A stretch of DNA of 64,000 nucleotides from JAEUOS01 sp965279115 (GTDB lineage: Bacteria; Pseudomonadota; Gammaproteobacteria; Burkholderiales; JAEUOS01). Shown piece by piece: positions 34,017 to 42,609 of this stretch (positions are counted from its first letter, which is position 1; each line of letters opens with the position of its first letter). Below the pieces are notes generated by a model. That model was not told where the DNA came from. It made no database searches and saw nothing but the letters and a program-made list of their open reading frames with translations. The stretch is taken from contig OZ257137.1 in NCBI GenBank assembly GCA_965279115.1, forward strand, positions 124,001 to 188,000, read 5' to 3'. The position numbers were made by a program, and so were the translations under genes.

Positions 34017-35150
34017 ATGACATCGACACATCAGCCTCTGCCGGCAGGCAAGCGCGTACTGGTCTGCGAATTTGGCGAGACACCCACCGAGGCGATCGAA
34101 AAGCACATGTCGCTTGCGGACATGGAAGCGCCGGACCCCGCCGCGCTCAGGCCCGACGAGGTCGCAATCGCCATCAAGAGCGCCGCCGTCGCCTGGGTGG
34201 ACCTCCTCATGACCAGCGGCCAGTACCAGCACATGCCGGCGCCGCCCTACTGTCCCGGCATGGAGTACAGCGGCGTGGTCATGGCCACTGGCAGCATGGT
34301 CGACCCGCGTGACATGGCCGTCGGCGACCATGTCTTCGCCGACTTCATGCAGGTGGGGCCGCGCTCCGGCGGCGACTACCGCGGCGCCGGCGGCTTCGCC
34401 TCGTACGCGGTGCTGCCGGTGCGCGCGCTGCGCCGCAATCCGCCCGGCTACTCGTTCGACGAAGCCTGCAACCTGCTGGGCAACTACGAAACCGCCTGGC
34501 ACTGCCTGATCGCGCGCGGCAACCTGTAGGCCGGCGAAACCGTGCTCATCAACGGCGCCTCCGGATCGACCGGCATGGCCGCGGTACAGGTGGCCAGGCT
34601 GCTCGGCGCCACCGTGATCGCCACCGGCCGCTCCGACACCAAGCTCGCGCAAGTGAAGGCGCATGGCGCCGACCATGTGATCAACGCGGCCAACCGCGAC
34701 GGGGCGCCCGGCGTGCGGCGCTTTCGTGACGAGGTCAAGGACCTGACGGGCGGGCGCGGCGTCGACATGGTCTATGACGCCGTCGGTGGAGACACCTCAC
34801 TGGAGTGCCTGCGCGCGTCCGCTTTCGGCGCGCGCTTCCTGATCGTCGGCTGGACCTCCACGCCCTTCGTCGCGCGCGGCCGCGGCCAGCGCGGCGCGCC
34901 CAACGCCAACCAGCTGCCCACCAACATCATCCAGATGAAGGGGCTCACGGTGATGGGATGCCCGGCGGTGATCTCGGTGGCGCAGGATCCCTCGATCCGC
35001 CCGCCACGGGTGGCGCAAATCCTCGCATGGGCCGCCGAGGGCAAGATCCGGCCGCCGATTTCGCACGCGTATCCGCTGGCCGAATTCCGCCAGGCCATGC
35101 TGGCACGCTGGAACGGCGAAGTCACCGGCGGCTGCGTGCTGCATCCCTGA
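34017..35150 (+). pseudogene. MDR-family NADPH:quinone/zinc-type oxidoreductase, broken by one in-frame TAG
   Basis: One continuous frame of 377 sense-length codons encodes a quinone-oxidoreductase-like MDR protein, but codon 171 (34527-34529) is TAG. The frame continues without shift on both sides: the first 170 residues are the GroES-like part (CPGMEYSGVV, ending RGNL), and the rest (AGETVLINGASGSTGMAAVQ onward) is the Rossmann domain plus C-terminus. Relatives usually have Gln before AGETVL, so CAG to TAG is the likely single change. No other damage is seen. It may be a recent pseudogene, a sequencing error, or (less likely) a readthrough gene. The second part has an ATG-like restart only at non-standard sites. 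Confidence 0.8.
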
Positions 35151-35166
35151 GGCTTCGCATCCGCGC

Positions 35167-35180
35167 TTGATCCGCGTCAA
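35167..35180. promoter_or_regulatory. FNR/ANR-type box (class II) before the nitroreductase gene
   Basis: TTGATCCGCGTCAA matches the FNR/ANR consensus TTGAT-N4-ATCAA at 9 of 10 positions. A -10-like TAGGCT at 35203-35208 is at exactly the spacing expected if the box is centred at -41.5 (start near 35215). The nitroreductase ATG is at 35244. This implies activation under low oxygen by an FNR-family regulator not encoded here. Confidence 0.65.
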
Positions 35181-35243
35181 ACACCGGTGGCGGCTTCGGT
35201 CGTAGGCTGGTGGCCGATGCAGTCCTGACGAAAGGCGGCGCAT

Positions 35244-36260
35244 ATGCAATCCGAATGGGATCTTGCGGAAAGCGGATTTCCGCGCGGTGGCACTCTTGAC
35301 GCCCGCATTGGCTACGCGCTCCGCTACGCGGTTCTGGCGCCTTCCAGCCACAACTCCCAGCCCTGGCGATTCCAGATCGAAGGCAATGTGGTCACACTGC
35401 TGGCGGACCGCACGCGCAGCCTGCCGGTGGTCGATCCGTATGACCGCGAGCTCACCATCAGCCTGGGCGCGGCCCTGTTCAACCTGCGTGCGGCACTCGT
35501 GCATTTCGGCATGGCGTACGCGATCGACATTTTTCCGGTTCAGGCCGACGCCGACATCGTCGCGCGGATAACGGTGCAAGACAAGCCCGGCGACGACGCC
35601 GAGGTCGCCCGCCTGGTCGCCGCCATCGCACTGCGCGCCACCAACCGCCAGACATTCAGTCCGATCGAGGTGCCTGACAAGGTTCGCGAAATGCTGTGCG
35701 CGGCGGCGGTGGCCGAGGGTGTCGCAGCGTGCGCCGTCTCCGACCCGGCACGGCGCGATCATCTGGCGGACCTGGTGGCACGCGCCGACCAGGCGCAGTT
35801 CGAGGACGTGCGCTTCCGGCGCGAGCTGGCAGCCTGGATCCACCCGGGACGCCAACGCGACGGCTTGTCCGCCTACGCCTTCGGCCTGCCGCATTTGCTG
35901 GATTTCGAGGCCACGGTCACCGGCATGGTCCTGCGCACCTTCGACGTGGGCGGCGGCGTGGCGGCCCGTAACGCCACCCTTGTGGCCGGCTCGCCGCTGC
36001 TCCTGTGCCTGTCCACCCGCCAGGACAACGCGCCTGCCTGGCTGTTCGCAGGCCAGGCCATGCAGCGCGTCCTCTTGACAGCCAGGCTGGAGGGCTACGA
36101 CGCTTCCTTCCTGAGCCAGGCCATCGAGGTGCCGGCGCTGCGCCAGGAGATGCGCAATTTCCTCGACACCGAACCGTTTCCGCAACTCCTGCTGCGCATC
36201 GGGCGCGGTCCGGCTGCACAGCACTCGCCGCGCCGGCCGTTGGCCGAGGTGATGCTATAG
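35244..36260 (+). CDS. Acg-type nitroreductase-family protein
   Basis: A 338-residue flavin-fold protein of the Acg family, two degenerate nitroreductase halves. Seen: LRYAVLAPSSHNSQPWRFQI (26-45), a typical FMN-site N-terminus, DPYDRELTISLGAALFNLRA, and ATNRQTF. In Mycobacterium the family member Acg belongs to the hypoxia/dormancy regulon and may sequester FMN rather than catalyse; that parallel fits the FNR box upstream. AAAGGCGG lies before the ATG. The kinase gene begins 16 nt after its stop. Confidence 0.8.
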   Translation: MQSEWDLAESGFPRGGTLDARIGYALRYAVLAPSSHNSQPWRFQIEGNVVTLLADRTRSLPVVDPYDRELTISLGAALFNLRAALVHFGMAYAIDIFPVQADADIVARITVQDKPGDDAEVARLVAAIALRATNRQTFSPIEVPDKVREMLCAAAVAEGVAACAVSDPARRDHLADLVARADQAQFEDVRFRRELAAWIHPGRQRDGLSAYAFGLPHLLDFEATVTGMVLRTFDVGGGVAARNATLVAGSPLLLCLSTRQDNAPAWLFAGQAMQRVLLTARLEGYDASFLSQAIEVPALRQEMRNFLDTEPFPQLLLRIGRGPAAQHSPRRPLAEVML

Positions 36261-36276
36261 GTCGCACGGCGCCGGC

Positions 36277-37860
36277 ATGGATCCAGCAACGCAACGCCGG
36301 CTCGTCACCGCACTCGCCGGACATCTGGGACGGCAGGCCGGCGGCGCGGTGGAGATCGTCGAAACCCATATCTCCTGGGTGATTCTTGCGGGCGAACATG
36401 CCTACAAGCTGAAGAAGCCGCTCAACCTCGGGTTCCTCGACTTCTCCAGCCTCGCCAAGCGCCGCCTGGCGTGCGAGGAAGAGATCCGCCTGAACCGCCG
36501 CACCGCCCCGGACATCTACCTCGACGTGGTGTCCATCGGCGGCAGCGCGGACGCACCCCGGCTCGATGCAAGCCCGGCGATCGAGTACGCGGTTCGCATG
36601 CGCCGCTTCGCGCGTGACGACGGACTCGACTTCCTGCTTGCAAGGAACGCGCTCGGCGTGGACGACATCGGCCAGATGGCCACCATGATCGCCGCGTTTC
36701 ATGATGGCGCCGCGCGCGCGGCGGACGGCAGGCATGGCATGCCCGGCCGGATACTCGAAGACGCACTCGCCAACTTCAGCCAGATGCCGGCCCTGTCGTT
36801 CGACAACGAGACCCGCGACCGCCAGCGCCGGCTGCACGACTGGACCCTGGCCGAACACGCAAGGCGCGCGCCGCTGATGGAAGCGCGCATGCGCGCCGGA
36901 CAGATACGCGAATGCCATGGCGACCTGCACCTGGCCAACATGGTGCGCCACGGCGGTCGCATCGTCGCGTTCGACTGCATCGAATTCAACCCGGAGATGC
37001 GCTGGATCGATGTCGCCAACGACCTCGCATTCACGCTCATGGACCTGCGCCACCGCGGGCATGCGGAATTCGCCCGCCTTTTGCTGGACACCTACCTTTC
37101 GCAGTGCGGCGACTGGGCGGGTGTACCCCTGCTGCCCTTTTACCTGTGCTACCGCGCGATGGTGCGGGCCAAGGTCGCGGCGATTCGCGCCCATGCGTCG
37201 GCCGACAACAGGCGCGAACATGACAAGGCGCTCCAGGATTGCCTGGCCCACCTGCGGCTTGCGGAATCGTTCACGCATCCCGGGAAGCCGCGCCTGATCA
37301 TCACCAGCGGCGCATCCGGCTCGGGAAAAAGCCGTTTGAGCGCCGGCCTGGTTCAGGCGAGCGACTGGCTGCGCCTGCGCTCGGACGTGGAACGCAAGCG
37401 CATGGCCGGCCTGGCCCCGCTGGCGGCAAGTGGTTCGGCGCCGCAACAGGGCCTGTATTCGTCCGCCACGACCACCCAGGTATATGCGCGCCTGGAGATG
37501 CTGGCTGATACGCTGTTGCGCGCGGGCAGCGCTGTAGTTGTCGATGCGACGTTTCTCAAGCGCGCGCAACGTCAACGCTTCGCCGAGCTTGCCGCAAGGC
37601 TTCGAGTGCCCTTCACCCTGCTGGCCATCCATGCCGGGCGCGCGGAACTCGAACGCCGGATAGTCGCCCGCGCGGCATGTGGCAATGACGCCTCGGAGGC
37701 GGACCTGCGCATCCTGGCGGCACAGCTTGAAAGCGCGGAGCCGGTCGAGGGTGTTGAGGTGTCCGCAACCCTGTTCGTGGACACCAGCCTGCCCTGCGAC
37801 ACGGCGGAACTGGCGGCGCGCATCGAAGGGTGCACAACCGCCTTGCCAGCACCTCCCTGA
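36277..37860 (+). CDS. fused APH-like kinase / P-loop ATPase
   Basis: A 527-residue two-part protein. The N-terminal half is an aminoglycoside-phosphotransferase-like kinase: KLKKPLNLGFLDFS, the catalytic loop HGDLHLANM (214-222) and metal-binding FDCIEFN. The C-terminal half is a P-loop kinase of the zeta-toxin/AAA_33 type: GASGSGKS (345-352), RLRSDVERKRMAGL and VVVDATFLKRAQR. Such fusions are widespread in proteobacteria, often beside oxygen- or stress-regulated genes, but the substrate is unknown. Co-transcribed with the Acg gene, so also under the FNR box. The gene ends 27 nt from the convergent exporter operon. Confidence 0.82.
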   Translation: MDPATQRRLVTALAGHLGRQAGGAVEIVETHISWVILAGEHAYKLKKPLNLGFLDFSSLAKRRLACEEEIRLNRRTAPDIYLDVVSIGGSADAPRLDASPAIEYAVRMRRFARDDGLDFLLARNALGVDDIGQMATMIAAFHDGAARAADGRHGMPGRILEDALANFSQMPALSFDNETRDRQRRLHDWTLAEHARRAPLMEARMRAGQIRECHGDLHLANMVRHGGRIVAFDCIEFNPEMRWIDVANDLAFTLMDLRHRGHAEFARLLLDTYLSQCGDWAGVPLLPFYLCYRAMVRAKVAAIRAHASADNRREHDKALQDCLAHLRLAESFTHPGKPRLIITSGASGSGKSRLSAGLVQASDWLRLRSDVERKRMAGLAPLAASGSAPQQGLYSSATTTQVYARLEMLADTLLRAGSAVVVDATFLKRAQRQRFAELAARLRVPFTLLAIHAGRAELERRIVARAACGNDASEADLRILAAQLESAEPVEGVEVSATLFVDTSLPCDTAELAARIEGCTTALPAPP

Positions 37861-37866
37861 CAGCAG

Positions 37867-37893
37867 GCCCGATCGCGCGCTGCGCGATCAGGC
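37867..37893. terminator. bidirectional hairpin between convergent operons
   Basis: An 8-bp perfect stem GATCGCGC/GCGCGATC (37871-37878, 37882-37889) with a 3-nt loop is extended by GCC/GGC (37867-37869, 37891-37893) across one mismatch. It sits exactly between the kinase and ATPase stops and overlaps the ATPase stop. No T-run. Probably ends or protects both transcripts. Confidence 0.5.
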
Positions 37894-38598
37894 GTCCATG
37901 CGCGCAACCGGACCCGCGGCCACCACCAGGCCGTCCACCAGTTCGATGACCCGGTCGCAGCGCTGCGCCAGCGCGAGATTGTGCGTCACCATCAGGAAGG
38001 TGGTGCCTTCGCGCGCATTGACCTCGCGCATCAGTTCGAACACCGCGTCGGCCGAGCGGGTATCGAGATTGCCGGTCGGCTCGTCGGCCAGGATCAGGGC
38101 CGGGTTCAGGACCAGCGCACGGGCGATGGCGACACGTTGTTGTTGCCCGCCTGACAAGTTGCCCACCAGGCTGTCGCGCCAGCGCGCCAGCCCGACCTGC
38201 CCGAGAAGCAGGTCGGCGCGCACCAGCATGGCATCGTCCGGCCGCCCGCGGGCAAGCACGGCCGGCATCATCACGTTTTCCAGCGCGCTGAAGGCCGAAA
38301 GCAGGTAGTGGTACTGGAACACGAAGCCGATGGCGCTGCCGCGCAAGCGCGTGAGATACGCATCGTCCAGGGTGCCGGTGGCCTGGCCATTGATGGCGAG
38401 CCGCCCGGCGGTGGGACGATCGAGCAGGCCGACGAGGTTGAGCAGGGTGCTCTTGCCCGATCCGGAAGGACCGATCAGTGCGGCGAACTCGCCGCGGCCG
38501 AGCTCCAGGTCGATGCCGTGCAGGACCTCGGTTTCGGCCGGCGTGCCGATGGCGTACGACTTGCGCACACCATCCAGGCGCAGGACCGGCTCAACCAC
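37888..38598 (-). CDS. ABC exporter ATPase (LolD/MacB-like)
   Basis: A 236-residue ATPase of the lipoprotein-release/MacB type. Seen: Walker A GPSGSGKST (43-51), Q-loop FQYHYLL, signature LSGGQQQR (148-155), Walker B LILADEP (168-174) with TGNLD, and the switch His in MVTHN. It starts at GTG 38598, overlapping the permease gene end by 8 nt, so the two are coupled. Third gene of the adaptor-permease-ATPase operon. Confidence 0.92.
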   Translation of the reverse strand: MVEPVLRLDGVRKSYAIGTPAETEVLHGIDLELGRGEFAALIGPSGSGKSTLLNLVGLLDRPTAGRLAINGQATGTLDDAYLTRLRGSAIGFVFQYHYLLSAFSALENVMMPAVLARGRPDDAMLVRADLLLGQVGLARWRDSLVGNLSGGQQQRVAIARALVLNPALILADEPTGNLDTRSADAVFELMREVNAREGTTFLMVTHNLALAQRCDRVIELVDGLVVAAGPVARMDA

Positions 38599-39820
38599 GG
38601 ATCGCCACCACCGGATCGAGGCGCGCCGCCCGCACCGCCGGCGTCACCGCGGCAACCAGGCCCGCCAAGGTGGCGATCACGCTGGCCCAGACGAACAGGG
38701 CGGGCTCCACCGTGATGACAAACATCTGCGTGCCGTCGGGATTTTTCGCCGCGAAACCCCACGCCGTGAGCAGCGACATCCCGAATGCCGACCCGACCAG
38801 CGAGCCGAGCAGCCCGACCACCGCGCCCTGCAGCAGGAACACCCGCATGATCTGTCCGCGCGACGCGCCCATGGCGCGCAGGATGCCGACATCCTTCTGG
38901 CGCTGCACCACCGATACCACCAGCACGCTGGCGATGCCGGCCACCACCGACAGGCCGACGAAGATGCGGATCAAGAGCGCCGAAAGCGTCTGCGCGTTCA
39001 GGCCGAGAAAGAACTGGTTGTTGGTGGCGATCCACGACAGCGCATCCACGCCGGTTTCGCCGGCGATCGACTGCGCGATGGTTTCGGCGGTGTAGGGGTC
39101 CTCCACGGTCAGGTCGATACTGGTGACGCCGCCCGGCAGGTTGAGGAGGTTCTGCGCGGTTGCAAGCAGCACGTAGGCGTTGCGCTGGTTGGCGCCCCGA
39201 TTGCCGAGGTCGAACAGGCCGACGATGGTGAGGGTGAGCCCGGCACCGCCCGCGGTGGCCACGCGCAGCTTGTCGTTGAGCGTTACGCCCAGGTCCTGCG
39301 CCAGCTGGGTGCCGATCAGGATGTCCGAATTGGTCATGCGGAAGCTGCCGGCGACCAGTTTGTCCGGCAGCGGCACGATGCGGATGTACTGCTCCGGCTC
39401 GATGCCGATGAGCGAAATGGCCTGGTTGGCCTCGCCGCGGATCGCGAACGCCGGCCCGGTGGCGGTGGGCGAAACCGCCACGATGTCGGCACGGCGCTGC
39501 ATCTGGTCGCGCAGTTTTTGCCATTGTTCGAGCGAGGCGACGCGCTGCGCGGGCTTCTGCACGCTCGACACCATGCTCTGGCCCTGCGCCGGCCGGATTT
39601 GCGGCACGGCCACCTGCTTGTGCCGTTCCAGCGTGATGTGCGGCATCGAACTGAGCACACGCCGCAGCAGGTTGGCCTGCATGCCCCCCAGCAGCGCCGA
39701 CATGAACACGATCACCCCCACGCCGATGGCGACCCCGGACACGATGAAGAGCGTCTGCAGGCGCCCCTCGCGCAGGAAACGGATCGCCGCGATCCACTCG
39801 AAGGGCAGGAACTGATTCAT
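38591..39820 (-). CDS. ABC exporter permease (FtsX/MacB-type)
   Basis: A 409-residue inner-membrane permease. The first helix (LFIVSGVAIGVGVIVFMSALL, about 22-42) is followed by a large MacB-like periplasmic domain (about 45-265) and an FtsX domain with three helices near 285, 335 and 380 (e.g. LLIRIFVGLSVVAGIASVLV). GAMRALDPV-type ending: ARLDPVVAIRG. Type VII ABC systems of this kind use mechanotransmission to push substrates through a periplasmic adaptor. Start at 39820; 25 nt after the adaptor gene. Confidence 0.9.
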   Translation of the reverse strand: MNQFLPFEWIAAIRFLREGRLQTLFIVSGVAIGVGVIVFMSALLGGMQANLLRRVLSSMPHITLERHKQVAVPQIRPAQGQSMVSSVQKPAQRVASLEQWQKLRDQMQRRADIVAVSPTATGPAFAIRGEANQAISLIGIEPEQYIRIVPLPDKLVAGSFRMTNSDILIGTQLAQDLGVTLNDKLRVATAGGAGLTLTIVGLFDLGNRGANQRNAYVLLATAQNLLNLPGGVTSIDLTVEDPYTAETIAQSIAGETGVDALSWIATNNQFFLGLNAQTLSALLIRIFVGLSVVAGIASVLVVSVVQRQKDVGILRAMGASRGQIMRVFLLQGAVVGLLGSLVGSAFGMSLLTAWGFAAKNPDGTQMFVITVEPALFVWASVIATLAGLVAAVTPAVRAARLDPVVAIRG

Positions 39821-39845
39821 CCGCGCCGCGCTTCCGTCACCCGGT

Positions 39846-41078
39846 TCACTTCGCAGCGGCGGCGCTGGCGCGCACGCGCGCACCATCGGCCAGCTGCGCG
39901 CCGCTGGCCGGCAGGACCAGGTCGCCTTCGCTCAGGCCTTCCACCACCTCGACCCGGCTGTCGCCGCGAATGCCAAGCCGGACGGCACGCCGGCGCGTCC
40001 GCCCGTCCGCCACCACCATCACCCAGGGTGCGGCGCTGGTGGCGTCATGCACCGCCTCGGTGGTGACCGAAAGCGCACCGGCATGGCGGGCCACCTCGAT
40101 ATCCACCGACACGGTCATGTCCTGGCGCAGGAACGCGGGCGGTTCCGCCACCGCGAGCTTGACCTGGACTGAACCGCGCTGCGCGTCGATACCCGGGTTG
40201 ATGTACACCAGTTCGGCCTGGAAGCGCTGGCCGGGATAAGCATCGGCCGCAGCGAATGCGCGCTGGCCCGGCTTCAGGTGGCGCAGGTTCTTCTCGTCGA
40301 TCTGCACCGTGAGCAGGGTTCTGCCGGCGGCCGACAGCACCATCAGGGTCTTGCCGGGCTGCACCACGTCGCCGCGCTCGACGCTGCGCGCGATCAGCGT
40401 GCCGTCCAGCGGCGCCTTCATCACGGTATGCCCCAGCTTCGCAAGCGCGACCCGCTCGCTGGCGCGCGCCTGGTCGAGCGACGTCCGGGCCAGGGCGGTG
40501 TCGCTGCCCAGCGGCTGCGCGGCCTCCACCTGCAGTTGCGCGGTCCTGACCTGGCTCTCGGCAACCTCGAGCGCGCGCTGCGCATCGTCCAGTTGCGACT
40601 TGCCCACAAACCCGCGTGCCGCCAGTTCGCGCGACCTTTCGTGCTGCGCGCGGGCGTTCGCCCGCGTGGCCTGCGCCTGCGCGAGCGCCTGCTCGGCCGA
40701 CGGTCGCTGCAACTCGTTCACCTGGCGCAACTTCGCCTCCGCCTGGGCAACCGCGGCCCGGGCCTGGTCGAAGGCGGCTCTTTCGTCGCTGTCTTCCAGC
40801 GCGATCAGGGTCTGGCCGGCCTTGACGGTCTGTCCCTCGGCCACCGGAACCGCGGCCACCTCGCCGGTGATCTGGCTGCCGATTTCGACCCGCGCGGGCG
40901 TCTCCACCCTGCCGCTGGCGACGACCGTCTGGATCAGCTCGCCCCGATTGACAACAAACGCCTCGACCTTCTTGCCCAGCAGGAACGGCGCCAGCAGGTA
41001 ACCCGCCACCGCGAGGAGGGCTGCAAGCGCGAGCGCGGGAACCCGCCAGCTACCCGGAGGTCTGTTTTGATCTGCCAT
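39846..41078 (-). CDS. periplasmic adaptor (HlyD/MacA-like membrane fusion protein)
   Basis: A 410-residue adaptor. An N-terminal anchor (12-33) precedes a lipoyl half GRVETPARVEIGSQITGEV, an alanine/glutamine-rich helical hairpin (about 95-195, AEQALAQAQATRANARAQ), the second lipoyl half VMKAPLDGTLIARSVERGDV, then beta-barrel and membrane-proximal domains ending at VLPASGAQLADG. Works with the FtsX permease and ATPase downstream, probably with a TolC-like outer-membrane channel encoded elsewhere. Cargo unknown. The promoter region carries an FNR-like box. Confidence 0.9.
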   Translation of the reverse strand: MADQNRPPGSWRVPALALAALLAVAGYLLAPFLLGKKVEAFVVNRGELIQTVVASGRVETPARVEIGSQITGEVAAVPVAEGQTVKAGQTLIALEDSDERAAFDQARAAVAQAEAKLRQVNELQRPSAEQALAQAQATRANARAQHERSRELAARGFVGKSQLDDAQRALEVAESQVRTAQLQVEAAQPLGSDTALARTSLDQARASERVALAKLGHTVMKAPLDGTLIARSVERGDVVQPGKTLMVLSAAGRTLLTVQIDEKNLRHLKPGQRAFAAADAYPGQRFQAELVYINPGIDAQRGSVQVKLAVAEPPAFLRQDMTVSVDIEVARHAGALSVTTEAVHDATSAAPWVMVVADGRTRRRAVRLGIRGDSRVEVVEGLSEGDLVLPASGAQLADGARVRASAAAAK

Positions 41079-41155
41079 GTCGAGGGTGGGCCCCTGGCCG
41101 GTTTGTGCGTGCGGGGCGGTAAAGCCTGATCATGACGGTTGCGACGAGCAGGCTA

Positions 41156-41169
41156 TTGACAGGGATCAA
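41156..41169. promoter_or_regulatory. FNR/ANR-type box before the exporter operon
   Basis: TTGACAGGGATCAA matches TTGAT-N4-ATCAA at 9 of 10 positions. On the minus strand a CATGAT -10-like hexamer (41134-41129) lies about 31 bp downstream of the box centre, fitting a class II FNR promoter with a start near 41122 and the adaptor ATG at 41078. It faces the box at 35167 from the other end of the island. Confidence 0.6.
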
Positions 41170-41191
41170 TCCGGTGTCGATGGCGGGACGC

Positions 41192-41222
41192 AAAAAAGAA
41201 AATGCCGCCCGAAGGCGGCATT
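41192..41222 (-). terminator. intrinsic terminator of the metallo-hydrolase gene
   Basis: A perfect 9-bp stem AATGCCGCC/GGCGGCATT (41201-41209, 41214-41222) with a CGAA loop is followed on the minus strand by TTCTTTTTTG (41200-41191). It begins 24 nt after the stop of the metallo-beta-lactamase-fold gene. It is the clearest factor-independent terminator in the window and isolates the exporter promoter from upstream transcription. Confidence 0.9.
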
Positions 41223-41245
41223 CCTGTCCCGCGGGAACAGCGCAA

Positions 41246-42136
41246 TCAGGTTCCGCGCCCCCACAAGCCGCAATAGCGGCGCGCCACGAACGGCAGGCCG
41301 GCGGCGTAGCCGGGCATCTTCTCGTACTTGGGCAGCTTGAAGTCCTTTTCGGCCGTATCCCAGCACTTGCCGTCCTGGGCCAGCTTTTTCATTTCCTCGG
41401 AGGCGTCCTGCAGCAGTTGCAGCTGTTCCTCGACATCCTTCTTGGTGCCAAGGCGGTCGCCCGGGCCGGGATGGCCGGGGATCAGGGTTTGCCAATCCAT
41501 GGCCAGCACCTGCTTCATGAAGGCCTCGGTCTCGAAGGGGTGGAAGTCGATCATGCCGCGGCCGGGGAATGTGCCCACCGGCAGGGTATCGACCACGAAA
41601 ATGATCTTTTCCTTGGGCAGGCGCATCACCAGGGTGGAGTCGGAATGGTTGAGGCCATGGTAGGTCAGCTCAAGCCGCGTGCCGCCCAGGGTGATGACGC
41701 GACCGCCATCGCCGACCGATTCATCCGGCAGCACGGTATGCGGGTCCTTGAGATCATGCAGGCGCTTCCACGCGGCGCGGTGCGCCACGAAGGTGGCGCC
41801 GGCGTCCTTGAACACCTTGCCGCCGGCAATATGGTCGAAGTGGTGGTGGCTGTAGATCACGTAACGGATCGGCTTGTCGGTGACCTTGCGGATTTCGTCC
41901 AGGTAGGCCTTGCCGCCGGTGGGCCGGCCGTAGGCGATCGGATCGGTGACGATCACGCCTTCGGAGGTGACCACGAACATGGCCTGGTGCCCGACATTGC
42001 GGAACACGTAGACGTTGTCGGTGCCGGGCACCTTGGTGGTCTGGATGGCCGGACGCGCCGGTTGCTGCGCGAATGCCACCGCTGCAAGTACTACGCCCAA
42101 CACGGCCGCCGCCGCTTGAATTATTCTTCCTGCCAT
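41246..42136 (-). CDS. secreted metallo-beta-lactamase-fold hydrolase
   Basis: A 296-residue MBL-fold protein with a Sec signal peptide (1-23, AFA-QQ). Seen: the zinc motif SHHHFDH (96-102), GATFVAHRAAWKRL, NHSDSTLVM, a metal-ligand Asp in IIFVVDTL and the final His in LIPGHPGPGD. AGGAGG lies 7 nt before the ATG at 42136. Close relatives are annotated variously (SoxH/quinoprotein-relay-like); it is not a recognisable beta-lactamase. Transcribed alone toward an intrinsic terminator. Confidence 0.85.
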   Translation of the reverse strand: MAGRIIQAAAAVLGVVLAAVAFAQQPARPAIQTTKVPGTDNVYVFRNVGHQAMFVVTSEGVIVTDPIAYGRPTGGKAYLDEIRKVTDKPIRYVIYSHHHFDHIAGGKVFKDAGATFVAHRAAWKRLHDLKDPHTVLPDESVGDGGRVITLGGTRLELTYHGLNHSDSTLVMRLPKEKIIFVVDTLPVGTFPGRGMIDFHPFETEAFMKQVLAMDWQTLIPGHPGPGDRLGTKKDVEEQLQLLQDASEEMKKLAQDGKCWDTAEKDFKLPKYEKMPGYAAGLPFVARRYCGLWGRGT

Positions 42137-42294
42137 GTAATGCCCTCCTATGGGATTTGACGGAATCTGGATGAATCGGCGCCGCCGGCAACGCGCGGCA
42201 TGTTTTCTTAACAACCTGCGGCGGAAGTATATTCCGCAGTCGCGCGCCATGCATCGAAAAATGCACCCGCCGCAATACACAAAGGCCCACCCAA

Positions 42295-42609
42295 ATGATC
42301 ACCGAACTCGTGCTATTCGACCTTCCCGCCGGCATCAGCCGCGAACAGGTGCTGGCAGGCATGCGCGCCAGCGCCGATGACTGGCGCGCCAACACCGAAC
42401 TGGTGCGCAAGAACTATCTCTTTGACCCCGCCAATTCCAAGGCTGGCGGCGCCTACCTGTGGCCGTCCATCGAGGCGGCGCAGCGCGGCCACAACGCCGA
42501 GTGGCGCGCACGCATCAAGGCCATGTACGGCTCGGAACCGGTGATCCGCTATTTCGAAACACCATTCATCGTCGACAACGCGGCCGACAAGCTGATCGAG
42601 GCATCCTAG
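42295..42609 (+). CDS. YdhR-like putative monooxygenase
   Basis: A 104-residue dimeric alpha+beta-barrel protein of the YdhR type. Seen: the alternating LVLFDLPAGISREQVLAGM start and KNYLFDPANSKAGGAYLWPS, then RYFETPFIVDN. Family members are proposed monooxygenases or small-molecule binding proteins; none of the catalytic details are certain. AAAGG lies 9 nt before the ATG. Its TAG is shared with the TAG of the convergent amidohydrolase through the palindrome CTAG. Confidence 0.75.
   Translation: MITELVLFDLPAGISREQVLAGMRASADDWRANTELVRKNYLFDPANSKAGGAYLWPSIEAAQRGHNAEWRARIKAMYGSEPVIRYFETPFIVDNAADKLIEAS

Noticed and set aside
36277..37860. Reading the fused kinase as an aminoglycoside resistance or zeta-toxin gene
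   Set aside because: The APH-like and P-loop halves are fused in a widespread family without an antitoxin gene beside it; neither resistance nor toxicity is supported.
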